From CAZVEE01 sp964625525 (GTDB lineage Bacteria > Pseudomonadota > Alphaproteobacteria > JAJFIK01), in assembly GCA_964625525.1 (NCBI GenBank), contig CAZVEE010000023.1:1-45294 (forward strand): a DNA stretch of 45,294 nt, in the 5' to 3' direction. Positions 16,915 to 24,879 of the stretch are shown in pieces; position 1 is the first letter of the stretch; each line of letters begins with the position of its first letter. The position numbers and the translations under genes are program-made. Under the pieces are notes generated by a model, which saw only the letters and a list, made by a program, of their open reading frames with translations, had not been told where the DNA came from and ran no database searches.

Positions 16915-17979
16915 ATGACTGTCACCCTGACCGACCTGGCGTCCTTACGCTCCTGGCCTTTTGACGAGGTGATCGACGTGCGCGCGCCGTGTGAATTCGC
17001 GCTTGATCACGTGCCGGGCGCCGTCAACCTGCCGGTGCTTTCCGATGCTGAGCGCGCTCAGGTGGGCACGATTTACAAGCAAGTGGACCGGTTTCAGGCC
17101 CGCAAAGTGGGCGCGGCCCTGGTGGCGCGGAATGCGGCGCGGCATCTGGACGAGGCGCTCGCGGACAAACCGGGCGGCTGGCGCCCGCTCGTTTACTGCT
17201 GGCGCGGCGGTCAGCGCTCCGGCTCTTTTGCCTCCATTCTGGCGCAAATCGGCTGGCGGGTGGACACTCTGGAAGGCGGGTATCGCAGCTATCGCCGTCT
17301 CGTGGTGGCGGCGGTGCAGGACGGCGTGCTGGCGCACCGGATTATTGTGCTTGACGGCAATACGGGCACGGCGAAGACGGCGATCCTTGCGGGCCTCTGC
17401 GAACGAGGCCACCAAGTGATCGACCTGGAGGCGTTATCGGCACACAGAGGATCAGTCTTTGGCGCTCTGTCCACGGCTCAACCATCGCAAAAATGCTTTG
17501 AAGGGGCGTTGGCCGTGGCTTTGGCGGGGATGGACCCGGCCCGCCCCGTGCTCGTAGAGGCTGAATCGAGCCGCATCGGTACGTTGGTGTTGCCGCGCGC
17601 GCTCTGGGCTGTCATGGGTTCGGCACCGCGCATCCGCCTGGAGGCGCCGCCGGCAGAACGAGCCCGCTATCTGGTGCGCGCCTATGGAGATCTGACGGCT
17701 GAACCCGCCGCGCTTTCTGCGCGTTTAGAAGCCTTGAAAACCATTCAGGGCGCAGAGCGTGTGGCCCATTGGCGGGCCCTGGCTCAGGCTCGTGACTTTG
17801 AGGCTCTGGCCCGCGAGTTGATCGACCATCACTATGATCCGCGCTATGCCAAGGCGCGGGGCCGGGGGCGGGAGACATGGGAAGTGCGCGTGTCTGTGGC
17901 CCGGTTGGATGCGGCTGGTGTGTCCATGGCAGTGGGCCAGGTAGAGCGCGCCATCGCCGCGCTTACCCCACCGCGATAA
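16915..17979 (+). CDS. selU: tRNA 2-selenouridine synthase
   Basis: 354 residues from ATG 16915. An N-terminal rhodanese domain (residues 8-130) contains VIDVRAPCEFALDHVPGAVNLP and the active-site Cys95 in YCWRGGQRSGS, the signature of SelU/MnmH (YbbB). A P-loop follows (GNTGTAKT, residues 148-155). The enzyme converts 2-thiouridine at the wobble position of Lys, Glu and Gln tRNAs to 2-selenouridine using selenophosphate, via a geranylated intermediate. The selenophosphate donor is made by SelD, encoded by the convergent neighbour, and the two genes overlap by 17 bp at their 3' ends. No selA or selB is present here, so within this window selenium use is limited to tRNA modification. It is divergent from the DAC-like gene with 82 bp between. 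Confidence 0.93.
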   Translation: MTVTLTDLASLRSWPFDEVIDVRAPCEFALDHVPGAVNLPVLSDAERAQVGTIYKQVDRFQARKVGAALVARNAARHLDEALADKPGGWRPLVYCWRGGQRSGSFASILAQIGWRVDTLEGGYRSYRRLVVAAVQDGVLAHRIIVLDGNTGTAKTAILAGLCERGHQVIDLEALSAHRGSVFGALSTAQPSQKCFEGALAVALAGMDPARPVLVEAESSRIGTLVLPRALWAVMGSAPRIRLEAPPAERARYLVRAYGDLTAEPAALSARLEALKTIQGAERVAHWRALAQARDFEALARELIDHHYDPRYAKARGRGRETWEVRVSVARLDAAGVSMAVGQVERAIAALTPPR

Positions 17980-20152
17980 CTGGCGGACCCGGATGAACGG
18001 TTCCGATGATCGCCGCCGCAAAGCCCTCTGCGTGCAAGCGGCTGAGTGTTTCGGCTGCCTGAGCCGCATCCACCGCCGCGAGCAGACCTCCGGCCGTTTG
18101 CGGATCAAACAACAGCGCCGTGACCGGATCATTAGCCAAACCCTCGGGGATGCGCATGCGGGTCGCCACGGCGCGGTTCGCCGGATACAGGCTTGACCGC
18201 ACCCCCGCCTGGGCCAGGGCATCGGCACCGCGCATGATCGGCACCGCCGCCAGCGACAGACCTGCGCTCACCTGAGATGCCTCCAGCAAGGTCATCAAAT
18301 GGCCCGCAAGGCCGAACCCCGTCACATCGGTCATTGCATGGGCATGGCGCAGAATGTCAGCGGCCGGTCCTTGACTGTGCTGCATCCAGGTCCACGCTTC
18401 GGCCACCATGGCCCCGGTCGCCTCTCGCGTCATCTCCGCGGCTAGTATCGTGCCCGACCCAATCGGCTGTGTCAGGATCAAGCAATCGCCCGCCCGGGCG
18501 CCCTCCAACGTGATGGGCGCGTCACTGCTCACACCGGTGAGCGTGAAGCCAATCGTCAGCTCACTGCCCAGGCTTGTATGCCCGCCCACCAGATCCGCGC
18601 CCGCCATGCGCAGGACCGGCGTCGCCCCGGCCAGGACCTCGCGCAGGGTACGGGTTTGCAGATCCGCGCTCAACGGCGGCAGGATGATCGTGGCCAAGGC
18701 CGCCTGCGGCTGCGCGCCCATGGCCCAGATATCGCCCAAGGCATGGATGGCGGCCACCCGGCCCATGACATAGGGGTCATCCGTGAAACTACGCAAATGA
18801 TCCGTGGTCACCACTTGCCGTTGATCACTCCAGGTCAGGATCGCTGCATCGTCTCCGGGACCGGACACCACATCAGGTCGAGTCGGGCCGGGCAGGTCGC
18901 GCAAGACGGCGCGCAAGCCCGCCGCGCCCACTTTTGCACCGCATCCCGCGCACGGGGCACGGCCATCGCCCAAAGCCTCTCGCACGCCGTCCGCTACAAG
19001 GGGGGGCAGGGGCGGACGCGCCATCGCGGGCAGATCCCGAAATTGATTCATAAAGCGCTGATCGATCCAGTCTTTCAGGCGCCACACCCACCGCCCGGAC
19101 AGGGCCCACCCGCCCCGGTCTCCCACGGCTGACTGGCGGCCCAGTGAAATGAGTTTTAAATAATCTTTTTGCGGATGATAGGCGCGCAAGTCTCCGCTGG
19201 ACAGGGCCGCACGCAGATTATCGAACAGAACCGGCGCGGCCCGCACCGCGTAAACACCCGCTTTCGGGCGTGGCGCATGAGACAGATGCGCACAATCCCC
19301 TGTGGCAAACACGGACGGGTCGCTCACCGATTGCAGTTGCGCCGTCACGGTCACGAACCCCTCGCTCAGTGAGAGATCCGTCTGCCGCAGCCAGTCATGA
19401 GGCCGCGCCCCGGCGGCACTCACGGTAAAGTGGGATGGCACCGGCGCGGCGGCGTCCACGGTCACGGCGTCTGCCGTTACACCGGTCACATGCGCATGGG
19501 TGTGGAGTGTAACGCCGGCGTCCTTCAGATGGGTCATCAAGATGCGCCGGGTTCGCGCACTCACCCCCGTCAGGCCGTCGCCCGCGTCGAGCACGCTGAC
19601 CCGGATCCCCGGGACACCGCGCAACCGGTGTGCCATAGCCAGGGCGATCTCGACACCTGCCACACCGCCGCCGATCACGGCGATGTCCGGTGCCACGCGA
19701 CCCGCCTGCGCCGCCTCGACAAAGGCAGCCCAGCGAGTGGCGAGGCCGCCAAGGGGTTTGGCGGGCACGCCATGCGCGGCAAATCCGGGCAAGGCGGGCA
19801 ACTCTGCGGTGATCCCCACATCGAGTGAAACAACATCGTAAGAGATCGGCGCTCGCTCTGCACACTGAACCTGCCGTGCCTCTCGGTCGATCCCCACCGC
19901 ACGGTCCAGGATCAGGCGGGCCCCCGCAAAGCGCGCCAAACGCACCAGATCAATGTCCAGGGCCGCACGCGGATAATGGCCGGCCAGATGCCCGGGCAGC
20001 ATACCGGTATAGGGCGCGCTTGGATCCGGATTGATCAGGGTCACCCGCACCCCCGGCAACCGCTCCATACCCCAGGCCCGCAGGACCAGCGCATGGGTGT
20101 GCCCACCGCCAATCAGAACCAGGTCTTTGGTAGCAGGGATCGGCGCATGCAT
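17963..20152 (-). CDS. selD: NADH dehydrogenase-like/selenide, water dikinase fusion
   Basis: 729 residues from ATG 20152, with AAGGAG about 11 nt upstream. Residues 1-380 are a pyridine nucleotide-disulfide oxidoreductase: FAD motif LVLIGGGHTHALV (12-24), NAD(P)H motif IAVIGGGVAGVEIA (157-170), and FAD motif VFATGDCAHL (281-290). Residues 395-729 are SelD: CAGCGAK with Cys404 and Lys407 equivalent to the essential Cys17 and Lys20 of E. coli SelD (the second, dispensable Cys is Ala), GPGDDAA near 431, TTDHLRSFTDDPY, ADLVGGHTS, TDVTGFGLAGHL and FDPQTAGGL. SelD makes selenophosphate from selenide and ATP. The flavoprotein half probably reduces or handles the selenium precursor; this fusion is known in other bacteria. 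It serves the convergent selU. Confidence 0.93.
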   Translation of the reverse strand: MHAPIPATKDLVLIGGGHTHALVLRAWGMERLPGVRVTLINPDPSAPYTGMLPGHLAGHYPRAALDIDLVRLARFAGARLILDRAVGIDREARQVQCAERAPISYDVVSLDVGITAELPALPGFAAHGVPAKPLGGLATRWAAFVEAAQAGRVAPDIAVIGGGVAGVEIALAMAHRLRGVPGIRVSVLDAGDGLTGVSARTRRILMTHLKDAGVTLHTHAHVTGVTADAVTVDAAAPVPSHFTVSAAGARPHDWLRQTDLSLSEGFVTVTAQLQSVSDPSVFATGDCAHLSHAPRPKAGVYAVRAAPVLFDNLRAALSSGDLRAYHPQKDYLKLISLGRQSAVGDRGGWALSGRWVWRLKDWIDQRFMNQFRDLPAMARPPLPPLVADGVREALGDGRAPCAGCGAKVGAAGLRAVLRDLPGPTRPDVVSGPGDDAAILTWSDQRQVVTTDHLRSFTDDPYVMGRVAAIHALGDIWAMGAQPQAALATIILPPLSADLQTRTLREVLAGATPVLRMAGADLVGGHTSLGSELTIGFTLTGVSSDAPITLEGARAGDCLILTQPIGSGTILAAEMTREATGAMVAEAWTWMQHSQGPAADILRHAHAMTDVTGFGLAGHLMTLLEASQVSAGLSLAAVPIMRGADALAQAGVRSSLYPANRAVATRMRIPEGLANDPVTALLFDPQTAGGLLAAVDAAQAAETLSRLHAEGFAAAIIGTVHPGPPVIAVG

Positions 20153-20347
20153 GGGGCAGGGCACTCCTTTTTCCGCACAAACTGGGCTGCCGCTTGCCGT
20201 GGCGCGGCCCCTCGTCATAGGCTCACCTCCAGGTGCCACGGGGGGCAGGGTAAGTCACGCTCTGACGCCCTTTGTGACACGGAAGTGAATAGGAAACAGC
20301 TGCGCTGAAGCGGCCCGTTCAGCGGCTCTGGAGAGGAGATCCCCATC

Positions 20348-21010
20348 ATGTCCGTAACGCTCACCCCCCAAGGCGATGTCGCCCTGATCACCATGGATGA
20401 CGGCAAGGCCAATGCGGTGAATCCGACCCTGGTCGAGGGGCTGCATCGCGCGCTCGACACGGCCGAGGCGGAGTTTAAGGCGGTCATTCTGGCGGGCCGG
20501 CCTGGGCGGTTTTCCGCTGGCTTCGACTTGAAAGTGCTGCAAGGGGGCTCGGCGGACGATGCCCTGGCGCTCGTCCATCAGGGCGGCACGCTCTTGCACC
20601 GCCTCTATGGTTTTCCGCTTCCACTCGTGGCGGCCTGCACGGGCCATGGTATTGCCCTGGGTGCGTTCATGCTGCTGGCGAGCGATCTGCGTCTGGGCGT
20701 CGCGGGCGATTTCAAGATCGGCGCCAATGAAACCCCCATCGGCATGGCTCTGCCGGTGTTCGGTCTGGAACTGGCCCACGCGCGCCTCGACCCGCGGGCG
20801 CTGACCCGCTCTATCGTGCAAGGCCATCTGTTCGACCCGGCCGGTGCAGCGGAGGTCGGCTTCCTGGATCGGGTCGTGGCGCCTGAGGCGCTGATGGCCG
20901 AGGCGGGGCAGGCGGCGGCCGATCTGGCCACCTTGCCGGGCCATGCTTATGCCGCCAACAAGCGTGGTATTCGCGACGCCACGCTCACGGCGATTCAGGC
21001 GAGCCTTTAA
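20348..21010 (+). CDS. Enoyl-CoA hydratase/isomerase (crotonase) family protein
   Basis: 220 residues, shorter than the usual 255-270. Crotonase-fold blocks are present: DDGKANAVNPTLVEGL (19-33), AGRPGRFSAGFDLKVL with the oxyanion-hole backbone, and GHGIALGAFMLLASDLRLG. In typical hydratases this last block carries a catalytic Glu (G-G-G-C-E-L-A), which is absent here; a Glu is present in the following GANETPIGM. The protein may thus be an isomerase or a thioesterase/decarboxylase-like member rather than a true hydratase. An AGAGGAGAT ribosome-binding site precedes the ATG. The stop codon overlaps that of the convergent MFS gene. It is divergent from selD with about 195 bp between. Confidence 0.85.
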   Translation: MSVTLTPQGDVALITMDDGKANAVNPTLVEGLHRALDTAEAEFKAVILAGRPGRFSAGFDLKVLQGGSADDALALVHQGGTLLHRLYGFPLPLVAACTGHGIALGAFMLLASDLRLGVAGDFKIGANETPIGMALPVFGLELAHARLDPRALTRSIVQGHLFDPAGAAEVGFLDRVVAPEALMAEAGQAAADLATLPGHAYAANKRGIRDATLTAIQASL

Positions 21011-22434
21011 GCGCTCTCATCCGGGGCCGGACGGCTTGGCGCGGTAAAGCGCCGGGCAAGGGCGATGCCCAGCAAAGGCAATAGCGCAATGACGGCGTAG
21101 ATCCATGCGGCGGCGTGGATCGCGCCTGCCACCGGGTCGGCGCCCGCGAGGCCCGCTAGATTGGCAATGATACCCACCAGGGCCGCGCTCAGGGCCGTTG
21201 CGGTCAGTTGCACTGTGGCAAGCGAGGTCGCGGCGTGATCGGCTTCACCCTCCGGGGCGGTCGCGTAAATCGCTGTTGTCAGATGCGGCCAGCCCATGCC
21301 AATCCCGGTGCCAACCAGGACCGTTCCCACCGCGACGGGCGCCAATGCCACGCCGCCGCTCCCCAGCGTGCCCGGCATAGCGAGGGCAAGGATCAGCACA
21401 CCGATAATCATGCTCAACGGCGCGGCCAGAATGGCCAGACGCGCCCATTGGTCCTGCCAGTGGGACACCCCCAGTGATCCCAGCGTCCAGCCCACTGCGC
21501 CAAGCACCCCGAGATACCCCGCCATCACCGGCGTTTGGCCGTGAATGACCTGGAGGAAATAGGTCATGAACACGCCGCATCCGGTGATCCCCGCCGCCAG
21601 CACCGCTGCCAGAGCGAACAAGGCCCCAAACGGTCCTGAGACGCTCAACGCCCCATGCGGCAGCAGGCGCCGGGTCGCGGTCCGTTCTACCCGGACAAAA
21701 GCCGTCAACAGCATCGCCGCTGCGGCCAGTAACGCCAGGCTCGCCGCCGGATGGCCCACAAGGGCCACGCTCGACGCCACCACGATCGCCCCCAGAAGCA
21801 GCGCCAGCGGCCCCACGGCCACCGGTGCGGGCACCGCCGCGTCCTTGTCGCGGGTCGGAAACACTGCCAGCGCCAGGATGATCACCACCAGCGCGCCCGG
21901 CACTTGCAGCCAGAACGGCACCCGCCAAGACCCCGCGCCGGCAAACCAGCCGCCAATGGCCGGCCCCAGTGCCGTCGCCACGCCCCAGATGGTCGCCTCA
22001 ATAGCCAGCGCCGCCGGTCGGAGCGGCGCGGGAAAACTCAAGCGCACCAAGGCGTAAGACAGAGACAGCAGCAACCCGCCGCCGCCGCCTTGCAGGAAGC
22101 GCCCGCTGATCAGCACCGGCATGGAGGGCGCCAGCGCGCACATGACCGAGCCCGCAGTGAACACGAGCGCGGCGATCACATAGGCCCCCCGCGGGCCCGC
22201 TCGGCCCAGCAGGCGGCTGGCGGAGGCGGCACCGATGATGGACGCCAGAACATAAGCCGTTGTGTTCAAAGCATAATAGCTGACGCCACCGATCTCGGTC
22301 ACCGCCGTCGGCAACAGCGCCTGGACAATGAAGGCGTTGAGCGCATGGAGCAGCACGCCTCCGGAAATCCCGGCCATGGGCAGCGCGTAGCGCGGTGCGA
22401 GGAAGGCGCGCAGGCCTGTATCTGAGGTGCTCAT
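21007..22434 (-). CDS. MFS drug/proton antiporter-like transporter
   Basis: 475 residues with 12-14 hydrophobic segments. Sequence features fit the DHA2-like major facilitator branch: HALNAFIVQALLPTAV in helix 1, GRFLQGGGGGLLLSLSYALV in helix 4 (motif B/C region), and ALGPAIGGWFAGAGSWRVPFWLQ (the antiporter motif C and following loop). It probably exports a toxic organic compound in exchange for protons. It shares a 65-bp divergent promoter region with the cysteine-rich regulator, which contains a 6-6-6 palindrome, so it is most likely the regulated target. The 3' end overlaps that of the crotonase-like gene by a few bases. Confidence 0.88.
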   Translation of the reverse strand: MSTSDTGLRAFLAPRYALPMAGISGGVLLHALNAFIVQALLPTAVTEIGGVSYYALNTTAYVLASIIGAASASRLLGRAGPRGAYVIAALVFTAGSVMCALAPSMPVLISGRFLQGGGGGLLLSLSYALVRLSFPAPLRPAALAIEATIWGVATALGPAIGGWFAGAGSWRVPFWLQVPGALVVIILALAVFPTRDKDAAVPAPVAVGPLALLLGAIVVASSVALVGHPAASLALLAAAAMLLTAFVRVERTATRRLLPHGALSVSGPFGALFALAAVLAAGITGCGVFMTYFLQVIHGQTPVMAGYLGVLGAVGWTLGSLGVSHWQDQWARLAILAAPLSMIIGVLILALAMPGTLGSGGVALAPVAVGTVLVGTGIGMGWPHLTTAIYATAPEGEADHAATSLATVQLTATALSAALVGIIANLAGLAGADPVAGAIHAAAWIYAVIALLPLLGIALARRFTAPSRPAPDESA

Positions 22435-22460
22435 GGTTGTCCTCTCCGCCCACTATGCTT

Positions 22461-22486
22461 ATTTACCAAGCTATATCTTGGTTTAT
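22461..22486. promoter_or_regulatory. Palindromic operator in divergent MFS/regulator promoter
   Basis: ACCAAG (22465-22470), CTATAT, CTTGGT (22477-22482) is a perfect 6-bp inverted repeat with a 6-nt spacer; outward pairing extends it to 8 of 10 matching positions. The 6-nt spacing equals that of the CAAC-N6-GTTG site bound by SufR-type repressors. It sits between the two start codons and 17 bp before the regulator ATG, fitting autorepression and control of the transporter. Confidence 0.65.
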
Positions 22487-22498
22487 CTGAGGGTGAAT

Positions 22499-23152
22499 AT
22501 GTCAAGTGATGACTTGGAAAACAAGGGGGGGCTTGAGCGCCTGCTCTTCGCCCTAAAGAGCCGCGGGCCGCTCACCAGTGGTGAGGCGGGCGCGGTCCTG
22601 GGCACGACGAAAGAGAATGCGCGCCAGCATCTCACCCGCGCCGCCGAGGCGGGCCTTGTGGAGGCGCGCAGCGAAGCAAAGGGGGTGGGGCGCCCGGCCC
22701 AGCGTTGGTCTTTGACCGATGCCGGACACGGACGCTTTCCCAATACCCATGCGGATGTGGCGGTGGACCTGCTCGTGGATGTGCGTCTGCTGTTCGGGCG
22801 TGAGGCGTTGGATCGCCTGATTGATGCGCGGGAGGCGCGCACGCGCAGTGCCTATCGCAGTGCCCTGGCTTCCCTAAAATCCGTAGGCGAACGGGTGGCA
22901 CGGCTGGCGGAGCTGCGCACGCGCGAAGGCTATATGGCGCACTGGACGCAGGAGGAGGACGGTAGTTTTCTGCTTGTGGAAAACCACTGTCCCATCTGTG
23001 CCGCCGCCCGCATCTGCCAGGGCTTTTGCCGCGCCGAATGGGCGGTTTTTCAAGACGCGCTCGGCCCGCAGGTCAAGGTAGAGCGGACCGAGCATGTGCT
23101 GTCCGGCGGGCGCCGCTGCACTTACCGCATTACACCGGTTGCGAAGGGGTGA
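22499..23152 (+). CDS. Helix-turn-helix regulator with cysteine cluster (SufR/DeoR-like)
   Basis: 217 residues from ATG 22499, with GAGGGTGA just upstream; longer in-frame starts run through the operator. The N-terminal winged helix-turn-helix spans about residues 10-75 (LLFALKSRGPLTSGEAGAVL, ENARQHLTRAAEAGLV, GVGRPAQRW with the R-P-x-x-x-W wing). The C-terminal half carries a Cys group, C164-P-I-C167-x5-C173-x3-C177, plus C207 in GGRRCTYRI. This pattern is found in regulators annotated as iron-sulfur or DeoR/SufR-like. The Cys set could hold an Fe-S cluster or zinc, or sense an electrophile. It is divergent from an MFS exporter, suggesting repression of efflux that is released by its ligand or by oxidation. 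Confidence 0.82.
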   Translation: MSSDDLENKGGLERLLFALKSRGPLTSGEAGAVLGTTKENARQHLTRAAEAGLVEARSEAKGVGRPAQRWSLTDAGHGRFPNTHADVAVDLLVDVRLLFGREALDRLIDAREARTRSAYRSALASLKSVGERVARLAELRTREGYMAHWTQEEDGSFLLVENHCPICAAARICQGFCRAEWAVFQDALGPQVKVERTEHVLSGGRRCTYRITPVAKG

Positions 23153-23172
23153 GCAGCGGGCGCCGCCGCGCC

Positions 23173-23772
23173 TCAATTCAGAGAGATCAGAGCCGGGAAG
23201 GCGGTGCCACCACATTGGAGACGCCCAGCGAAGAAAGTCGGTTCCAGCGTGTCGATGGTTACGACACAATAGGAGCGGCCGAAGCGTAAACCGGTGGGCA
23301 CGCGAAAGCCTTCCGCGGTTAGCGCGCCTAGACTCTGTATGCCAACATCGATCTCGTCATTGTCACTCAACGAACGGATCTGAATTCTAATGATTTTGTA
23401 TTCGTTGACAAATGCGATCTGGCTGTCTGTTGCATTCTCTGGCGCACTGATGTCCACGGTGAACTGTGTCCGTGATGTCAGCCAATAACGCAGCGCAAGC
23501 CGCTCCAAGCGCGGCTCATCACTGGCCATGGCCGTCTCGAAAGCCAGGTCCCGGCAGCCGAAGTCCTCGCGCTCCAAAGCGATCTGGATGGCGGCATAGC
23601 GCTCATCCGCATCCTCTGAGGTGACGAAGCGTTCGCAGGTTGCCAGCTCCTCCGCCCGCTGACCGACGAGTTCTTCAAAGCTCTGGGCTTGAGCCGGTGA
23701 GAACAGCACTGACGCCGCCAGGGCCAAGCCCGCCAGAGCACACACCGCATACGATCTCATGAGAGTAGACAT
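23173..23772 (-). CDS. Small secreted protein of unknown function
   Basis: 199 residues from the ATG at 23772 (MSTLMRSY), with AAAGGGGA upstream. A clear signal peptide runs through residues 1-30 with cleavage near AQAQS. The mature part includes FEELVGQRAEELATCERFV, an alternating region of helices (DERYAAIQIALEREDFGCRDLAFETAMA) and a C-terminal beta-like half with cysteines at FGRSYCVV and RLQCGG. No family was recognised. The start lies 28 bp after the stop of the upstream membrane-anchored SH3-like protein, so the two probably form an operon acting in the envelope. Confidence 0.7.
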   Translation of the reverse strand: MSTLMRSYAVCALAGLALAASVLFSPAQAQSFEELVGQRAEELATCERFVTSEDADERYAAIQIALEREDFGCRDLAFETAMASDEPRLERLALRYWLTSRTQFTVDISAPENATDSQIAFVNEYKIIRIQIRSLSDNDEIDVGIQSLGALTAEGFRVPTGLRFGRSYCVVTIDTLEPTFFAGRLQCGGTAFPALISLN

Positions 23773-23800
23773 GGGTCCCCTTTCTCTTTGGGTAAAGGTG

Positions 23801-24337
23801 CTACGGAAGGAGGCGGGCTCGGGTGACTTGCACGAAACCACTCTGCGCCGCGCACTCCACTTCAAACCAGGGTCTGCCGCTGAGCCTTTGGCGCACGCGC
23901 AGCACCTGGCCTGCTCTCAAACGGACGATCACTGCACTGAATGTATTGGGTTCAGCGTAGCAAGTGGTGTTGGCCGTGAGTTGAATCTGCCGACCGGCCA
24001 GCGGGGGCGCGTCTGCGTCCGGATCTGGCTCTTCGGCGTTCGATGTGTCTGGTTGAGGCTCGGTGCCCGGTGCCTGAGTTGGCTCATCGTTGGACGAGCG
24101 GGTTTCGGGCTGTGGCTTCTGCACGACGGTGTCGGGCTGACCGGCAGGATCCGTCGCCGGCTCACCCTGCGTCTGCGCCTTGGTCGGCGGGTCTTGTCGG
24201 ATTGGTGGGACCGAGCCACTGGCCCAGTCCCAAAGCCGTGTGCCCATCCCTGTCCCAATGCCCGTCAGCACGGCCAGCAGCACCGTGCCAAGGACAAGCC
24301 AAATGGAAAAGCGGCCGCCGCCGCGATCCGTCGCCAT
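23801..24337 (-). CDS. Membrane-anchored protein with SH3-like C-terminal domain
   Basis: 178 residues. One membrane helix near the N-terminus (IWLVLGTVLLAVLTGIGTGM, residues 12-31) anchors a Pro/Thr/Glu/Asp-rich linker (about 45-110). The last about 65 residues (LTANTTCYAEPNTFSAVIVRL, GQVLRVRQRLSGRPWFEVEC, GFVQVTRARLL) have the pattern of bacterial SH3-like domains, which often bind peptidoglycan or peptide ligands. It should sit in the inner membrane with the SH3-like part in the periplasm. The secreted protein gene follows 28 bp downstream. It is divergent from the BlaI-type repressor. Confidence 0.7.
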   Translation of the reverse strand: MATDRGGGRFSIWLVLGTVLLAVLTGIGTGMGTRLWDWASGSVPPIRQDPPTKAQTQGEPATDPAGQPDTVVQKPQPETRSSNDEPTQAPGTEPQPDTSNAEEPDPDADAPPLAGRQIQLTANTTCYAEPNTFSAVIVRLRAGQVLRVRQRLSGRPWFEVECAAQSGFVQVTRARLLP

Positions 24338-24486
24338 AGGCCTGCCCCCTCCCCCTTATGCGCGCTTTTGCCGTCAATATGCTCGCTGATCGCGCAGGAT
24401 TTGTCGAGATCGTCATGAATGCGCTCTTGCAGCATTGTCGCGATCATGCGACACGTGTCGTACATTAGCGTCAAAGGTCGAGAGTT

Positions 24487-24879
24487 ATGGCGAAACCGTC
24501 TGAGTCTGAATTGAAATTGCTGAAGGTCCTCTGGCGGGGCGGGCGCATGAGCGCGCGCGAGCTGCATGATGCATGCAGCGCGCAGACGGGCTGGGGCTCG
24601 TCCACGACACGCAAGCTGCTGGACCGCATGGTGGAGAAAGACCTGGTCACGGTGGACACCGTGCACGGGGTGAAAGTGTTCCTGCCGGCCGCATCCAAGC
24701 TGGAGACCATTGCAGGCCTGGTGCGGGATTTCTCCCGCAATGTGCTGGACATGGACGACCCCTTTCCGGCCGCTGCCTTCGCGCGCAGCGGCCTGATCGA
24801 CGCGGATGAAATCGCCGACTTAGAGCTGTTGCTTCAGGATTTGGCCGAAAAGGCCGATGGGTCGGAGGCGGAGCAATGA
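24487..24879 (+). CDS. BlaI/MecI-family transcriptional repressor
   Basis: 130 residues, the family length. The winged helix-turn-helix is at residues 5-70 (SESELKLLKVLWRGGRMSARELHDAC, SSTTRKLLDRMVEKDLVTV, VHGVKVFLPA), as in BlaI and MecI. The C-terminal half should give dimerisation. In BlaI systems the repressor is cleaved or released when the partner membrane protease senses cell-wall damage. Here the stop overlaps the start of the M56-M23 gene by four bases (ATGA), the standard two-gene arrangement, so both are expressed together. No beta-lactamase gene is nearby, so the regulon is probably cell-wall housekeeping or the operon itself. Confidence 0.9.
   Translation: MAKPSESELKLLKVLWRGGRMSARELHDACSAQTGWGSSTTRKLLDRMVEKDLVTVDTVHGVKVFLPAASKLETIAGLVRDFSRNVLDMDDPFPAAAFARSGLIDADEIADLELLLQDLAEKADGSEAEQ

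Noticed and set aside
20255..20944. 229-codon minus-strand frame
   Set aside because: It is antisense to the crotonase-like gene, which has conserved family motifs and a ribosome-binding site.
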